Assembly (NCBI GenBank): GCA_963930645.1
Contig: OZ005648.1
Location: forward strand, 247,915,436 to 247,979,435
Source of the DNA: Salticus scenicus
Lineage: Eukaryota > Arthropoda > Arachnida > Araneae > Salticidae
Direction: 5' to 3'
Length of the DNA: 64,000 nt
The notes beneath the pieces were generated by a model. That model had not been told where the DNA came from. It searched no databases and saw only the letters and a program-made list of their open reading frames with translations. This document shows positions 11,100-23,837 of this stretch, piece by piece; positions within the stretch are counted from its first letter, which is position 1, and the number at the start of each line of letters is the position of its first letter. Both the position numbers and the translations under genes were made by a program.

Positions 11100-12135
11100 T
11101 GCAGTTATTTGCGATTCCGTAGCACTTTATTTGATATACAAATAGGTATACAAAGAGAGATACTGCGGGGGGTTAAGGAGGCGGCAGCCCCCCCTCAGGA
11201 ATGTATCTGATTATGGTAATAAGTCGATCGAATCAATATATACTATTATATAATAAGGAATAAATAAGAATTACCTATTGAATAATGCCTGATGCAAATA
11301 GGACGTTGAGGCTCCTGATCTGCAGATCCACTAGTTATTATTATTATTATAATTATATTATCAATTTGTCTTCGCCACGTAGAACATCTGCGTGATAGTA
11401 CCTACATACTCAATATGATTTTCGGGAAAATCTCATAAATAAAATCACTGGGAATTTTCAGTTTTTTTTCTTTCTTTCTTTTTTTTTTTTTTTGTTATTA
11501 TTTTTTTTTTCCTTATCTTTTTTTTCTCTTTCCTTTTATTAATGGAAGAGATTTATATCTTTGGCATTTGCGTTATAATTTCAATTTTAGGGGAAAAGAG
11601 AAATTTCGCTGCTAAATTAAAAATTCTTATAATGAAAGTAAGTTATTGTTGTATTAAAAACAAATTATTTTCTAAAACTTGACGGAATTAAATAACCGCA
11701 TCACCACACATAACCGAAATTCCATGGCTAATAAATGATTTACAAAACAAATAAAGAAAAAAAAATTACGTTCATTCTATTTACAATGAATGAAAAAAAT
11801 AAGAAAAATATAATAGATGGCGCCACTACCGTCCAGTTGAATAGCCACTATTAAATGAGAAGCCTAACTCCCTTTAAATTCTTCCAGATATGCTTCCAAA
11901 TATGAGATTTTAAGCATATGTTTCAACACAAAAAGTTTATTATTATTATTATTGCTTTAAGATAATGTGCATTTTAAGTGTATTAGATTAAATTTTTGTA
12001 GCCGAAATCTAGCCAAAGTACTTGTAATTGCTTTAATCGTAACTGGCCTGCGTTAGAGGAATATTATATAGATATTTCAGTTTGAAACTATAAATTGCAA
12101 AAAAGTTCATTTTTCGCCTTTTTTAATCTCCAAAA
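11100..12135. other. AT-rich interval without a recognised gene
   Basis: Contains a short GC-rich patch near 11163-11205 (a G-run and gcccccc), T-rich tracts near 11460-11530 and (ATT)n microsatellites near 11338-11350 and 11938-11955. I recognise nothing else. Confidence 0.55.
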
Positions 12136-12139
12136 GAAG

Positions 12140-12709
12140 ATATTAAATCACTGCGCTGCAAAAAATATTTTTTTTTTTTTTTTTCTGCCCTAATACCATT
12201 CCTGCTGTTTCTTATGTAAAATGACCTCCTGAATCCGAATATGACCCCAATTTTGTCCAATCACTCAGCTAAAAAGTCTTCAAAATCACTATAAAAAATT
12301 AAGAAAAACTGCAAATAAATTGCAGAAAAAATGAAGGTATTTGGAACAATAATAAGTTTAAGGGGAAAAAAAAGATTTATGGGGAAAAAAAATACCTTCA
12401 AATTTTTTTCTTAAAAAAAGCAGTTATTCTGCAGATTTTATGATTTTTGTTCCAAATACCTTCAGATTGTCTGCACTATTTTTGTAGTTTTTCTAAAGAT
12501 TTTTTTTTAGCTGGGCACCTCCTCCCCCAATTTTTATCACTGTTCGGTAATTTTATGGCCAGAATTCCATTTGGAGAATGGAAAAGCATTATTTTAACAC
12601 ATAAAAAGAGAAAAAATATATAATGTATAATAAATGAAAATAATAATTGATTAATAAAATAGGATAAATGTAATTTATCATTTCAGTAGCAAATCCCTCC
12701 CCCCCCCCC

Positions 12710-12741
<32 letters not shown>

Positions 12742-13012
12742 GCTGAAAATGTTCATGTTTTAGAATTTTTCACTTCTGTAGCCCCTCAGAAGGTATGTAA
12801 CAGTTAAAATAATCCTTTTCTCCCCTTCAAATCAAATTTATAGTTATAAAATTGCCGAAAAGTGATAAAAATAGTGAGGCATCCCCAAAATACGGTGGGT
12901 GGTATGGACAAAATGGGCGTTATATTCGGATTCAGGAGGTTATTTTACATAAGAATTTGCAAAAATGGTGTTGGGACCGATTTTCTTGCACAGCAGTGTT
13001 ATTAAAAAAGAA
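12140..13012. mobile_element. Foldback (long inverted-repeat) element, ~870 bp
   Basis: The left arm at about 12140-12265 and the right arm at about 12895-13012 are inverted copies. Both contain tcttatgtaaaat, cctcctgaatccgaatat and attttgtcca in complementary order. A second, inner inverted repeat at 12255-12520 shares gaaggtatttggaacaa and cagctaaaaa. There is no coding capacity. The open frame at 12852-13172 crosses a poly-A tract and is not credible. Confidence 0.65.
12699..12735 (+). repeat. Homopolymer doublet C11-A26
   Basis: Same architecture as the doublet at 8544, here inside the foldback element. Confidence 0.8.
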
Positions 13013-13014
13013 AA

Positions 13015-15464
13015 AAAAAAAAAAAAAGAAAAAAAAAAAGGAAAATAAGAAAAAATTTAATGGTTGGGAAATTGTTAAATGTGACATTAATAATAATAAA
13101 AAAAAAAGGTATAGTTCTCATAATAAAACTCCCCAAATGTACTCCAGTCAAAGGAGTAATCTTTATTTCTGATTGTTGTAGTCACTTGTTTCATTTATAT
13201 TTAATGCTAATATTTTTCATTGTACTAGTTACGAGTTCTTTCACTCTCATCTCTTGTCTCCAGTATCTCCTATCATCTATTGTCTCCAGAGAGGCATAAA
13301 TTTTCAATTTTCATGTATATATATAGCCATGTTATCTTAGCCTCTAAACAATAATTTTTTGTATAAATAATTTTGGTAATTAAGAAAAAAATAATTATCA
13401 TTGAAGATAAATAAACATTACGCTTCATCTGATGTACACGTTTTAATTTAAAATTTTAAACTTGGAACTTGGAATTTCAAAATTATGATTTCGCAGTCTT
13501 AATTTTTCCCTCTCTGCCAGCTTGTAGACTTTTAAAAATATAAATATTTGCTTAGTTGAAAGATTTGCTTAGTTGATTTCTCGTAAATAAAATAAGAAAA
13601 GTTAAGATAAAGTAAATCAAAATTTGAAAATATACTTTGACATTTTAGACAATATCTCATGCACACTAAAGTACCCATCATAATCTAGAAAGAGAAATTC
13701 TCGCTCTTCATCACTAAAATCAGAGAAAAATGATCTATATAATATTTTGAGGCTTCACCTTCCAATTGTTCATGTCATAGTGAGAGGATAGTGCCTTTTA
13801 CACACATTTTCTTCAGAGTCTGGCTTGGCTAGAACCATTTCATTTTGATGCACTCGGTGTCATTACGTTCAAATAGTCTTTTCAAGAAGTGTCAGGCATA
13901 GCACCACTTACACTCAGAAACAGAGCTACTTTGCGATTGTCGAAACTGGGGTTGAAAAAGAATCTTAGATTCTTATGAAGTGCCCTGGGATTGACAGCTG
14001 AATTCTTAGAGAGTTTGTTAAACTGTGAAATGTCTGGTTTATCCTTTATTATTTTGGGGATCTTTGTTTAAGAAGTATTGTTATTTCGCTAAATTGTTTT
14101 AAATAAATTAATGTTAAAAATAAAGTTTTTTAATGAGTATGTAGATTAAGCGATTAAATGTTTAATGGTTCTGTTTTAAATAAATAAAAAGAATAGATGA
14201 AGAAGTAAAATAGTCATGAGTAGTTATTTCTCATAAACTGTAACATATTTTTAGTTCAGAAAATTTCTGATTTGATATACATTGGTTATTTGATTAGAAA
14301 ATCTAGTTATTCCTATAAATAGTAAATTTTATACAAAAAGAGACATTTAATGCTTTGCTATAATAGTAAATTTAAAATAAAGATCACTAAAACGACCAAA
14401 AGTTTTTGAGGATCATTAAATAAAATGTACGAACTTTAAAAATGTTATTTATTAATAATTTACTTAATAATTTACTAATAATTTACTTGATAACAGTAGG
14501 TTCATAAACCTAAACAAATGAGCCACATATTGCTTTTTCAATTGATTGTTATCCAAGAAATTTCGAAGGTTTAGTGTAAAAAAGTAACTATTTCTCTAAA
14601 CATAGTATATCCTGTGTAGAATTCAGTTGTAAAGTATTTTGAAATTTCTGCTTGTCACAATGGTCCGCTTTCTAGTACCTTTCATAATTTTAAAATAATT
14701 GTAACAGGAAGTTCGTTATTTCTGTAACATTATTTTGCAGATAAATAATTTAAAAACTAGTAAATGAATAAGATTATATAATGAGATTCATCTCGTTCAA
14801 AAATGATTAAAAACTTAGATAACTTATTTAAACTTATGTATATTCCGGTTTTAATTTGCATGGGAACTCAGTTTCCACACTTCTTTTATTTCAGTGGATT
14901 TTTACGTATTATACAGACTGCTTACTGCAACTCACCAGTGCATCATTTCTGAAAAAACAAAATACCTGTTATTTGTTATTTTTTTTATCCTACAGTTTTT
15001 TATTATTTTCTTATGAAAAACACCTACATGTATTATGCAAATTTCCACAAAGCTTTCTCTATCTACCATTCTTAGCTATAGACTAATAACTTTTCTCTCT
15101 CACTTTTCTCACAACTAACATTGTAGAATTAATCATAAATAAAACGCAGTTTGTGTGTTTTTATTTTTTTTCTGAACATCAACTGCAAGCATATTTTCGA
15201 GTTATATGCATTAAATGAAATATCAAAAGCAGAAAACTAAATAGTGGAATATAAGCAAGTTTATTTCCAAAGAATAAATAACAGATTAACTGGAAATTTT
15301 AAATTATAATGCTTTCACAAGAGATTCAAATTTACTTAAATTTAGGTTGGGCGACATGTATAATGAAATTCCAGGACAACACTTCAAAAAAGTACTCCGA
15401 TTTCATTATATTATATTTGTAATTAAAAGAAAATCACCATACAACATTTATATGTACAAAATAT
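13015..15464. other. AT-rich interval, mostly featureless
   Basis: No complete gene or element was recognised. A protein-like stretch at 13850-14075 is listed separately. Confidence 0.55.
13850..14075 (-). pseudogene. Unidentified coding-like stretch
   Basis: Read on the minus strand from about 14062, roughly 55 codons are open before a stop. The composition is more protein-like than the surroundings and includes RALHKNLRFFFNP and KVALFLSVSGAMPD. There is no start codon, no splice context I can support, and the family is not recognised. It could be a relic of a transposase or host exon, or simply chance. Confidence 0.25.
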
Positions 15465-15465
15465 A

Positions 15466-15904
15466 GGGTAGGTGCTCCAGCGATTGACACATTTAGAGCA
15501 GTCTCTGGTGTTTTTAATGTTCTAGTCATCAGAAAATATTTTTAGAAATCTTAAGTTAGTACATATGGTATGAAAGACATTCAGAACCACATACATGTTA
15601 AAATATATACATTTGATAACTTTTTTTTTTTTTTTTAATGAATTTTTATTTGACACCTACTCAATGTTCCAGTAATTGACACTGCCAGTTTTTCATTTTA
15701 TCAGTAATTGGCCCCCTCTATTCCAGAGTTTGTCACTACTAGTTATTCATTTTACCAGTTATTAGTACCCTATTCTCCAGTGTTTGACACAAAATGTTAA
15801 CATTCTTATATGTAAAATATATGATTTTATTATTTTCTTATTTATTAATTATTTCGGGATAGATTTCAATTACTGGAGCATGCCAATCACTGTAGCACCT
15901 ACCC
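15466..15904 (+). mobile_element. TA-flanked MITE, family M, copy A (439 bp)
   Basis: The terminal repeats GGGTAGGTGCTCCAG and, in reverse complement, GGGTAGGTGCTACAG are flanked by TA at 15464-15465 and 15905-15906. The core (about 15655-15800) holds three imperfect direct repeats of ~58-65 bp, each beginning ccagtaattgacac or similar, a motif that also follows the terminal repeats. A T-run lies near 15622-15638. Copy B is at 24244-24690 in the opposite orientation. It has no coding capacity. Confidence 0.85.
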
Positions 15905-16360
15905 TATACAATTTTTACAAACCCTTTTTGGGTTTTCATGCGCAGTAAAAACAGAACATTATAGAATTTTGACTACATGAGGCGGCTACAACTTCTTCAA
16001 ACAGGCCACAGCAATATCTTGCAGCTACATATTTACATATTTACAACGTGAGACTTACAAAGACTTTTTGTCTCTGATGATCCTTGTGACAAAGTCACGC
16101 TAAATTTCCGTCGGCCTCCATCTTCGTAAAAAAATGGCGACCTCTCTTGCAGCTAACAACTACTAAAATAATCTTTTCCAATTGAATCTTTTCACTTCAC
16201 TTTGTGAATTGGCAAAATGTCTAATGGTATTTTGCCAAGAATGGCAACAGCGCCCTCTATTTCATTTTAGAAACTTAGGGAAGATGGTTCAATAATGATA
16301 AGCTATTTAACATACGCGTAGGTGTTTGGATTTAGCCTGTTACAAAATGAAAAATAAGAC

Positions 16361-16527
16361 TATAGGGCAGTTCCTTGTTTGTAAACAAACATCTCAACTT
16401 TTATGAGTGGTTGGCAAAAAGGCTTCAAATCAATGGAAAATGGCGGAAAATCAATGGTGGGCGGGGCGCGGGAAAGTCGAGCGCGCTTTTTTGCCAACCA
16501 CCAGACGTCACGAGGAAATGCTCTATA
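16361..16527. mobile_element. Small foldback MITE with CG-rich centre
   Basis: The left end TATAGGGCAGTTCCT and the right end in reverse complement TATAGAGCATTTCCT match. Further in, both arms carry gtggttggcaaaaa. The centre near 16456-16488 is unusually GC-rich for this window (ggtgggcggggcgcggg). TA at both edges may be the target duplication. The open frame at 16360-16614 on the minus strand spans the element and is incidental. Confidence 0.65.
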
Positions 16528-16529
16528 CT

Positions 16530-16661
16530 TGGCTACTTTTTGTAAGATTTGATTTACAGTTTCGATAAGTGGAGTAAAAGAAATTCGTCGATAATCGCAT
16601 AAAAAGAAAGACACCTATGAACATAAGTTTTGAAGAACATCAACGTTCCCATTCTTCTTCA

Positions 16662-16706
<45 letters not shown>

Positions 16707-17383
16707 TTAGAAATTAAGCTCTGTCTATATTTATCTAACAGTAAACAACAAGCTCATCGTGAGACGATGGTACGATTGGTAAAAAGGAAACCTTATACGC
16801 AGATGGAATGCGTTAGAACCATTTCTTCTTCTTCTTCTTTTTTTTTTTTTTTTTTTTTTTTTTGAGTCTTAGAAAATTTATAGCACTGTCATAAATTTGA
16901 AGCACAAACAATTTACAATAGTATTTTAAATGAGACCCATTCATTCCACTCGATGATTGTTTTGCTTTCTCTTAAATGTAATGAAATAAAAAGGTCACAC
17001 ATTTTAAACTAGTAATCAAAATTTGAATTATTATATTTTATTTATTAATAAAGTAACAATGGTCTGTTTCATGAATGATTTCGTATTAAAATTTGCGTAG
17101 ATTACTTTGAGTAAAATCACTTATCTTATAACCAACCTATTTAACCGTCCTATTATTGTTATTTTTTGAAAAAAAAAAAAGAAAAAGGAATGTGAAAAAA
17201 AAAAGGAGAGGAGAAAAAAGAGAGAAAAGCACGTGTAGCATGGTCTCTATAATCTGGTTTTAGATTGTAGTGCATTTTAGTTGAAGAGTGAACAGAAGTG
17301 ACAAGCCCTATGACTACTTAAAAGATCACATTTTCTTCTTTATACCAAAACAAGTTACAAAGAAAACGTTTAGAGAAACTAAA

Positions 17384-17414
<31 letters not shown>

Positions 17415-18775
17415 CTGAAATCTGACTTAAAATAAAATAAAATTAGCTATGATAAATGGTCGCCAAATGACAGCACATCGTGCAGAGTCGCCAAAGAGCA
17501 GCCTCTTATTTTGACGTCCTCAGACTCATCCATCAAGTAAGCTGAGCTCCTGCAGACAAGTTTTCCTCCCAACGCCACTGAAGAGGTACAAAGAGTGCCG
17601 GATTAACAACCACAGCAACATTTAGATAGAATTTTCACCAGGGAACATTCTGAAGAATCGTAAATATAATTGATCCCGATTTAATGTTCTATATAGTACT
17701 TACAAACTCTGCTTGATTTTCTATTTTATTTTATTTTTTTCATATTTCCTTCATTTTTTTTTCTAACGAATTCTTTTATTTTAACCATTTGTCTGTACTA
17801 CTTTATTTCACACTTCTGGTCAGTGTTGCCAAATTTAGGGACTTTTTTATTTAATATCCATCACTAAATTTTAACTCTAATGGTTGCCTAATTATGTCCA
17901 AGTTTATTCATCCATTATTTATATCACACCACTCCTCAAAATTATTGGTGGTAGTTGAATAAACGATTCCTTAATTTTTTCATCACTGTTTAAGGCGCTT
18001 TAAAGCGCGTTAGGAGTGGGCAAAGGTTTGATTAATTTGAGCCAATTTTTAAGTGGTGCTAAATTAGTGAACTTCTTTTCTATTATTCTACATATTTGAG
18101 CTTTAAAAAATAGTTAAACTTTAGAATGGTACATTTTCATATATGAAACAAAAAAGTATTTTAAAGGCGATATCGATATTAATTATTTATTTATAAACAA
18201 TCAACTCCCCCCCCCCCCCCCAATATAATTATATTTTTCATTGCGAAGATATCCATTATAGTCTTAAATTTATATCAATTATGCTACATCTGCTGCAATA
18301 TTTTAATTTTTAACGATTTAATTTTTACTATTCTATAAGATGAGCACAAAATTTTTTAACTTTACTTTCACTTTCTTCTGTATTCAATAGAATAAAGTAA
18401 TAGTTTTGTAAAATTTTTAGACATTTTAAATCAACATAGTTTTTTATTATGACCGTCATGCATATTCAGTTTTGTGCACCTATGCACTACAGAAGTTGAA
18501 ACACAGCATACCTGCCAACTGCCAACATCCTAATTAATCTTCCGTAAAATTGTTAGTACCGTCCCTTTTTCCATACCACTTAATATTTAGAGCAATTTTC
18601 TCCAAATGCAACTGCTACTAAATATGGAAAAAAAAAAAGCGAGTCTAAAAATTTTATGAGTATTAATTGGCATGTATGGATACAGTCTTCCCTTAAATGG
18701 GACAAATTGTAGCATAGTAGCGCCACTTGTAAGGTGATATATCCTAAAAGCTAATTAGTACCAGTTTAAGTCAAG
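16530..18775. other. Low-complexity and AT-rich interval
   Basis: Holds long T-runs near 16676-16705 and 16839-16863, A-runs near 17173-17195 and 17387-17414, and a run of 15 C at 18207-18221. No gene is recognised. The open frame at 16617-16865 is built from the T-runs. Confidence 0.6.
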
Positions 18776-18784
18776 TTCAAATAA

Positions 18785-18960
18785 ATTTATATTTATATTG
18801 AATCCCATCCATTGGTTTGTGAGAAATAGCGTCCACGAAATTTCGGTAACACAACACACACACTCACACACACATAGGCATTTTCTAAAAATGCCAAATC
18901 GTGTACATGACATCTTAAAATGTGTAAATCCACCGTTAACAGCAGGTTAAAAAAATTTAC
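18785..18960 (-). repeat. Dispersed repeat fragment, diverged copy
   Basis: Carries a cacacac-rich stretch, then ttttctaaaaatgccaaatc and tgtaaatccacc, in the same order as the copy at 23838-24060. It is older and more diverged. Confidence 0.45.
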
Positions 18961-19021
18961 TTTTTTTTTTCGCATATACAAGAAATAAACATGATAAAAA
19001 TAATTTTTTTTAAATTTAAAA

Positions 19022-19862
19022 ATAGAACAGACTCCAAAAAGCAACTATTATTCAAACAACTAAAAATAAAATAACAATTAGTGTAAAATAAAATTGCAAA
19101 TTGCGCCTAAAAGTATAAAGTAAGTTCCTTTGCCAAACAACATATACACTACGATTAATAATAACTTTTGAAGTCAGCGCAAATTTTTTTTTTTTAATTT
19201 TGCGCTGACTTCTATTCTTTTTTTACAGATTAGTTTTTAGATCAATAGCTACAAACGCTGTTGTCTCGAATGATCCATTTTCATAGTTTCCTTTATTATT
19301 TTGTCACGGTATACAGTGGGCCTATCGCCTGTTAGTTATATCTACATAGAACAGTGTACATCCTTCACAATTCGTTATATAAGCTTCTACGAAGTTACTA
19401 GAGTTTTCTTTGCAAACTTAGTATAGGTTTGATATCTGTTGTCCTTAATGGTTCTTCGATTTGGCGATCAAAACATAATACAAAAACATACATGCAAGAT
19501 GTATATTTTCATAATATATATTGTACGAAACATCGTTTTATATTCTTGATTGCTCTCTTAATATACCATATTAAAATAACCGTGATTTTTGAAAGGAATT
19601 AAATATGTTCGATAGATAATTTGGCGATTTTTTTTTTTTTTTTTTGTTCTTTTTGCAAGGACGACAGATACGAAATCAGCTCCGCAGACTTTTGCAGCTT
19701 ACGAAATCTTAATTGCTTATTTGAATCGAAGTATTTTTCGGTTACGTTTTGCAGATGCCAAGAATTTGATTTTTGCATTGAATAAGAGTACCAATTTCTA
19801 TTTAACTTTGCGCTGACTTCAAAAGTTGTGATTAACTGCTTTTTGGAGTCGGTTCTATTTTT
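19022..19862. mobile_element. TIR repeat with internal inverted blocks, ~840 bp
   Basis: The left end atagaacagactccaaaaag and the right end in reverse complement, atagaaccgactccaaaaag, form terminal repeats. A second block, acttttgaagtcagcgcaaa, lies about 135 bp inside the left end and about 30 bp inside the right end in reverse complement. It also forms a local hairpin at 19155-19213. The 200 bp before the right end (from ttgcaaggacgacag) look conserved in composition but encode nothing I recognise. The minus-strand open frame at 19599-19868 follows this block. Confidence 0.6.
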
Positions 19863-19888
19863 TAACAAAAAAAATTATTTTTTCATTT

Positions 19889-20222
19889 TCATCATCATCT
19901 TATTATTCAAGTATTATTAGCCTGGGATTCCGGCTTCTTGATCTAACCACCGTTTTCTGCCGCGTGTCATACGTTGGACATGATTTTTCCAATTTGTGCG
20001 TTATTCCTTGATATAGTCTAAGAGGCTACATAGGTTTAATTTTCTTCTAATACCTTAATTTCTTATTTTGTCGATAATTGTGCAGCCCTTTAGAGATCGT
20101 AGGTACCGCATCTTTGCTGCCTAGATTCTGCTTCTATCTTGGTCTCTCAGGGTCCATGTCTCTGAGCCACACAGCAAAGTGGACGCTACAATAATCCCAT
20201 AAAACTTCAGCATGTGAAAATG
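19889..20222 (-). pseudogene. LINE reverse transcriptase C-terminal relic
   Basis: Minus-strand translation gives fragments typical of the C-terminal region of arthropod LINE polymerases: LLCGSETWTLRD, then AAKMRYLRSLKGC, then a SLLDYIKE-like block and NWKNHVQRM before the end. It is broken by several stops. A GATGATGAT tail lies at the 3' end (complement of 19890-19900), matching the other LINE relic at 29832-29847. The catalytic part of the polymerase is absent. It is a 5'-truncated, dead copy. Confidence 0.75.
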
Positions 20223-20689
20223 TATTTATATAGCAGAACATAAAAAGACGTTCGACGGCGATTTTCCGTATCGCAACTCGAAAGAAAACTGACACCACTC
20301 AAAAAAATGGTAATTTCGAGATTGTCACTGAAAAATATATGAAGTGCCCCAATGTGCACAAAAAAAGTTACATTTCCATCTCAAAAATTATGCACTCGAG
20401 AGGCACTTGTGTCAGTTTTATTCCAGTCAATACCTTATCTTTAAGTGAATTTTTCTCAAATACGGCATTTTTAAGTTGTGTCACATTTCTTTCATTTATA
20501 CAATGTGAGAAAAAAACTATTTATTGAATCCACATATATTAATTCATAAAAGCTTTAGGAATGTAAAGAACGAACGCGCTATATTCGTAACCAAAAATCC
20601 TGTTAGGCACGTAGTATAAAAGTATCCAATATCAGTAAATATATGAAAACGTCCAAAAGAGACGCAGCTTGAAAAAAATCGATGACTCT

Positions 20690-21170
20690 GCACTGACAAA
20701 AAATTCTATAGCTGACATCTAGAATTTAAATTGTGGCTCTAGAAAAAATAGTTCCATGTCATCCTTATAAATTCTAGTCCCTTGGAAAGCGAGTTGTAGA
20801 AGCCCCTATTAGAATTCTAGAGCGTCCCTATATTCTCGAGGTCAAAGTTACTTAAAAATCTCTGCAAAAAAATGAGACTACAAGAGACGGGTTTCTGCAA
20901 CTATAATCTTGGTTTATTACCAAATTCTAGAAAATCAAGCGAGTATTTCTCGCAATATAAATGATTCAGAATATTTAGAGTATTCAGAATATTGTTTCAT
21001 CATCTAGAAATGTGTACACTAGAAATTCTCGATAATTTCGTCTATTCAGTTTATTGGCATGCCTTATGTGCATAGCTCGGAAATCTATATTTTTAGTTAA
21101 GGGATTTAGAAAACGGCCACTGATTCATTCTAGAGAAAGGCGGTATATATATTTTTTTTCTCAGTGTGTT
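20690..21170. repeat. Possible TIR element
   Basis: The left edge CACTGACAAAAAATTC and the right edge in reverse complement CACTGAGAAAAAAAAT are similar, and ctagaat-type motifs recur between them. No target duplication was found, so this is a weak call. Confidence 0.3.
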
Positions 21171-23045
21171 ATTCAAGAGAAAAAATTACAACGTATATCT
21201 TTAATAAATTAAAACAGACATAGAAACGTTATAACGATAATGTCAACTGCATTGTACATTTGGATTTCTGATTGAATTTTACAGTGTACGTGTCATCCGC
21301 TACACTGGAATGTGCGCAGCGTAAAATTCAAACAAGGATCCATATATGTATTTCAGCTGACAAACAGAAGTTTAAATATCGAAATAAAGGTCTTTTTGAC
21401 TTCTGAGATCGCTTCGACACGTCACAATGTAGGAAACTGTGAACAAACAGATGCACGTTTAAACGTTTTGTTTTTAACATTCATGTCTATAAGACATCTT
21501 TTCGTACTAAATCGATGTTTTATTTCTGTTTGGCGTTCTAGATTTTGTTGTTTGATTTGTTTTTAAAAATTGATGTTGCTCTACAACTTTGTAATTTATT
21601 TTTCCCCCGTACCTCGTGCTGTTTTCGAGACAGAAACCGCTAACGCCGCTATTTTATGCCCAGTGGCACGGTAAGCGGTCGCATCTCATAGCGCATACTC
21701 ACTTTACTATAGTACTTACATACTACTTTTAAGAGTGTAGCTTAAGACGACCATATTTTTAAACATTGCTTCGAGGACAAATTAACTTTCGGGTACAACA
21801 AATCAATCTCTATATATACTTATTTTTTCTTAATTTGTCTGGTTTATACATTAGAAAATGCATTAAAATTCCCTTATTTGACAAAATTTGATGATAAACT
21901 GGAAAAATATTCATGAAAAACTAAACCAACTCAGAGTTTCATCCCAGTATCCGGTGTTCCTGCAAAACTGCCAATAACATGTAGCGCCTAACTAACCAAC
22001 TTATAATCTTGTAATTTTGCTCGCCTCTGTTCTCCTTGTATAACTCTATCAGTGCTTCTCTCTGATTAGTTTAGCAGATATTTCTGCTGATTCGAAAAGT
22101 GCCGTCAATTAAACAAACATTACCAGGTGAGGTAATGAAACGGTAAAAAAAAAAAAAAAAAAAAAAAGTCTTTTGCTGCCCCGTTTGTTCGAATTCAACA
22201 GTGTGATTGGGTTACGATGCTGTTAACATCAATTGTTTTCATATTTCTGAACTCTTGGATAACCAGTATAAAAATATACCTGTAATTTATTAAAATGTAT
22301 GTTTGTGTTATCAGTGACGAAGTGTCGATGGAAGCGAGGGAAGCGGCACTTTCCTTATTTAAGTTTTAAAACAATAATTTCATTATTTTAGATAGGAAAA
22401 ATGAAATAGTATTTTCGGTTTCTCTTCTATCCAGATCCAATCTCGCGATGGCGGAAAGCTGATTTGATTCTCCCTCTGCTTTTGGAAGCGTGTCCTTTCA
22501 GCGCTTCCAAGAATTTCTGAACCACTCTTCGCCCCTGTGTGTTGTATGGTTACAGCAATTCATTCTGCATTTAAAAACTGCTTCTTTCTCAAGAGTTCAA
22601 ATTCTTAAAATAAATATGACTGTCATTGGGGCAGGTAAGTTGTGCGACTTGTTTTCACTGTGTCAACAAGTCACCAAAAAACTCTTAAGGTACCTGTAAC
22701 TGAGATTTTAACTCATCGCAGTATATAAGTTAATAAATCTGTATTACATATTTGCACTTTGTTATTCTGGTGGGAACAGAAAGCAGGCACAATACAAGTT
22801 GATTTTCAGATCATCTATTTCTACAGCTAACTTATTACAAAAAATATTTATCAACTAAATCGAATGAATACGAAAACATCATAGAAGCTTTAATTTTTGC
22901 AGAAAAACATCGATAGAATGTAGAATAAATGATGGTAAATAGGTATTAAAAAGGAATGACTGATGCTGTTTCAAAAACGCACTAATTTTGCCTTAAAAAT
23001 AATTAAACAAGAAGCAATATAAATATTTACTATTTCAAATTAATT
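21171..23045. other. Interval without a recognised gene
   Basis: AT-rich, with an A-run near 22145-22167. Several short open frames (for example 21312-21566 and 22490-22699) have no recognisable protein features. Confidence 0.5.
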
Positions 23046-23049
23046 CTTA

Positions 23050-23244
23050 CTTCTATTTAAGGTATAAAAATATGAAAGGTTATGCTATTTACGTTATTGT
23101 ATGCATATAATAAAGAAAAAAGATTAAGAAATATATTGTACTTTTAATAACAATAAAAATAAAATAGCTTCAAATGAGTTTTTTCTACAGATAAATTCAG
23201 CAAGATGAGAATTAATGATTGACTACCCCTTATTTACTGAAAGC

Positions 23245-23279
<35 letters not shown>
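23050..23279 (+). repeat. Duplicated segment, copy 1, ending in poly-A
   Basis: About 200 bp from cttctatttaaggtat to tttactgaaagctgt, followed by a run of more than 30 A. It is closely matched by 23615-23830, where the same segment again ends in poly-A. The spacing is about 565 bp. This could be a retroposed unit or a local duplication. Confidence 0.75.
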
Positions 23280-23281
<2 letters not shown>

Positions 23282-23614
23282 AAAAGGAAAGTAAAACGAG
23301 GCGTTTGCATTAAAATGAATATACAATGAATATATACAATGACATATACAGTGAATAAATAGACAGCACACTGTGCATTACTCCTTATCTTTGTTCCACT
23401 AACATTTAAGATTTCACATTATTTTTATAATTCTGATATATAATTTTGGAATTTCCTCAAGTACTGCAAACTAAGAATAAAAAATCAGAGGGGAGAGAAT
23501 TGTCTTGATGACTCTACACGATGTTAGTATGAAGCACAGAGAAAACTACCACATTTATACGAAATTTTGTCCCATATTGCCACGTTAAAATTATTATAAA
23601 ATGGAACGCCAATT

Positions 23615-23830
23615 CTTCTATTTAAAGTATCAAAATATGAAGGGTTATGCTATTTACATAATTGTATGTATACAATAAAGAAAAGAGATTAAGAAATATA
23701 TTGTACTTTTAATAACAATAAAAATAAAATATCTTCAAATAAGTTTTTTCTACAGATAAATTCAGCAAGATGAGAATTAATGATTGACTACCACTGATTT
23801 ACTGAAAGTTGAAAAAAAAAAAAAAAAAAA
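23615..23830 (+). repeat. Duplicated segment, copy 2, ending in poly-A
   Basis: Matches 23050-23250 at most positions. Shared blocks include gattaagaaatatattgtac and aattcagcaagatgagaatt. The poly-A tail is shorter than in copy 1. Confidence 0.75.
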
Positions 23831-23837
23831 CCTTAAA

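Noticed and set aside
16130..16170. Possible first exon starting at aaaatggcgacc
   Set aside because: The frame stops after about ten codons, and no splice site or upstream promoter can be supported.
17821..18060. hAT-like left end cagtgttgccaaat
   Set aside because: No matching right end or 8-bp duplication was found nearby.
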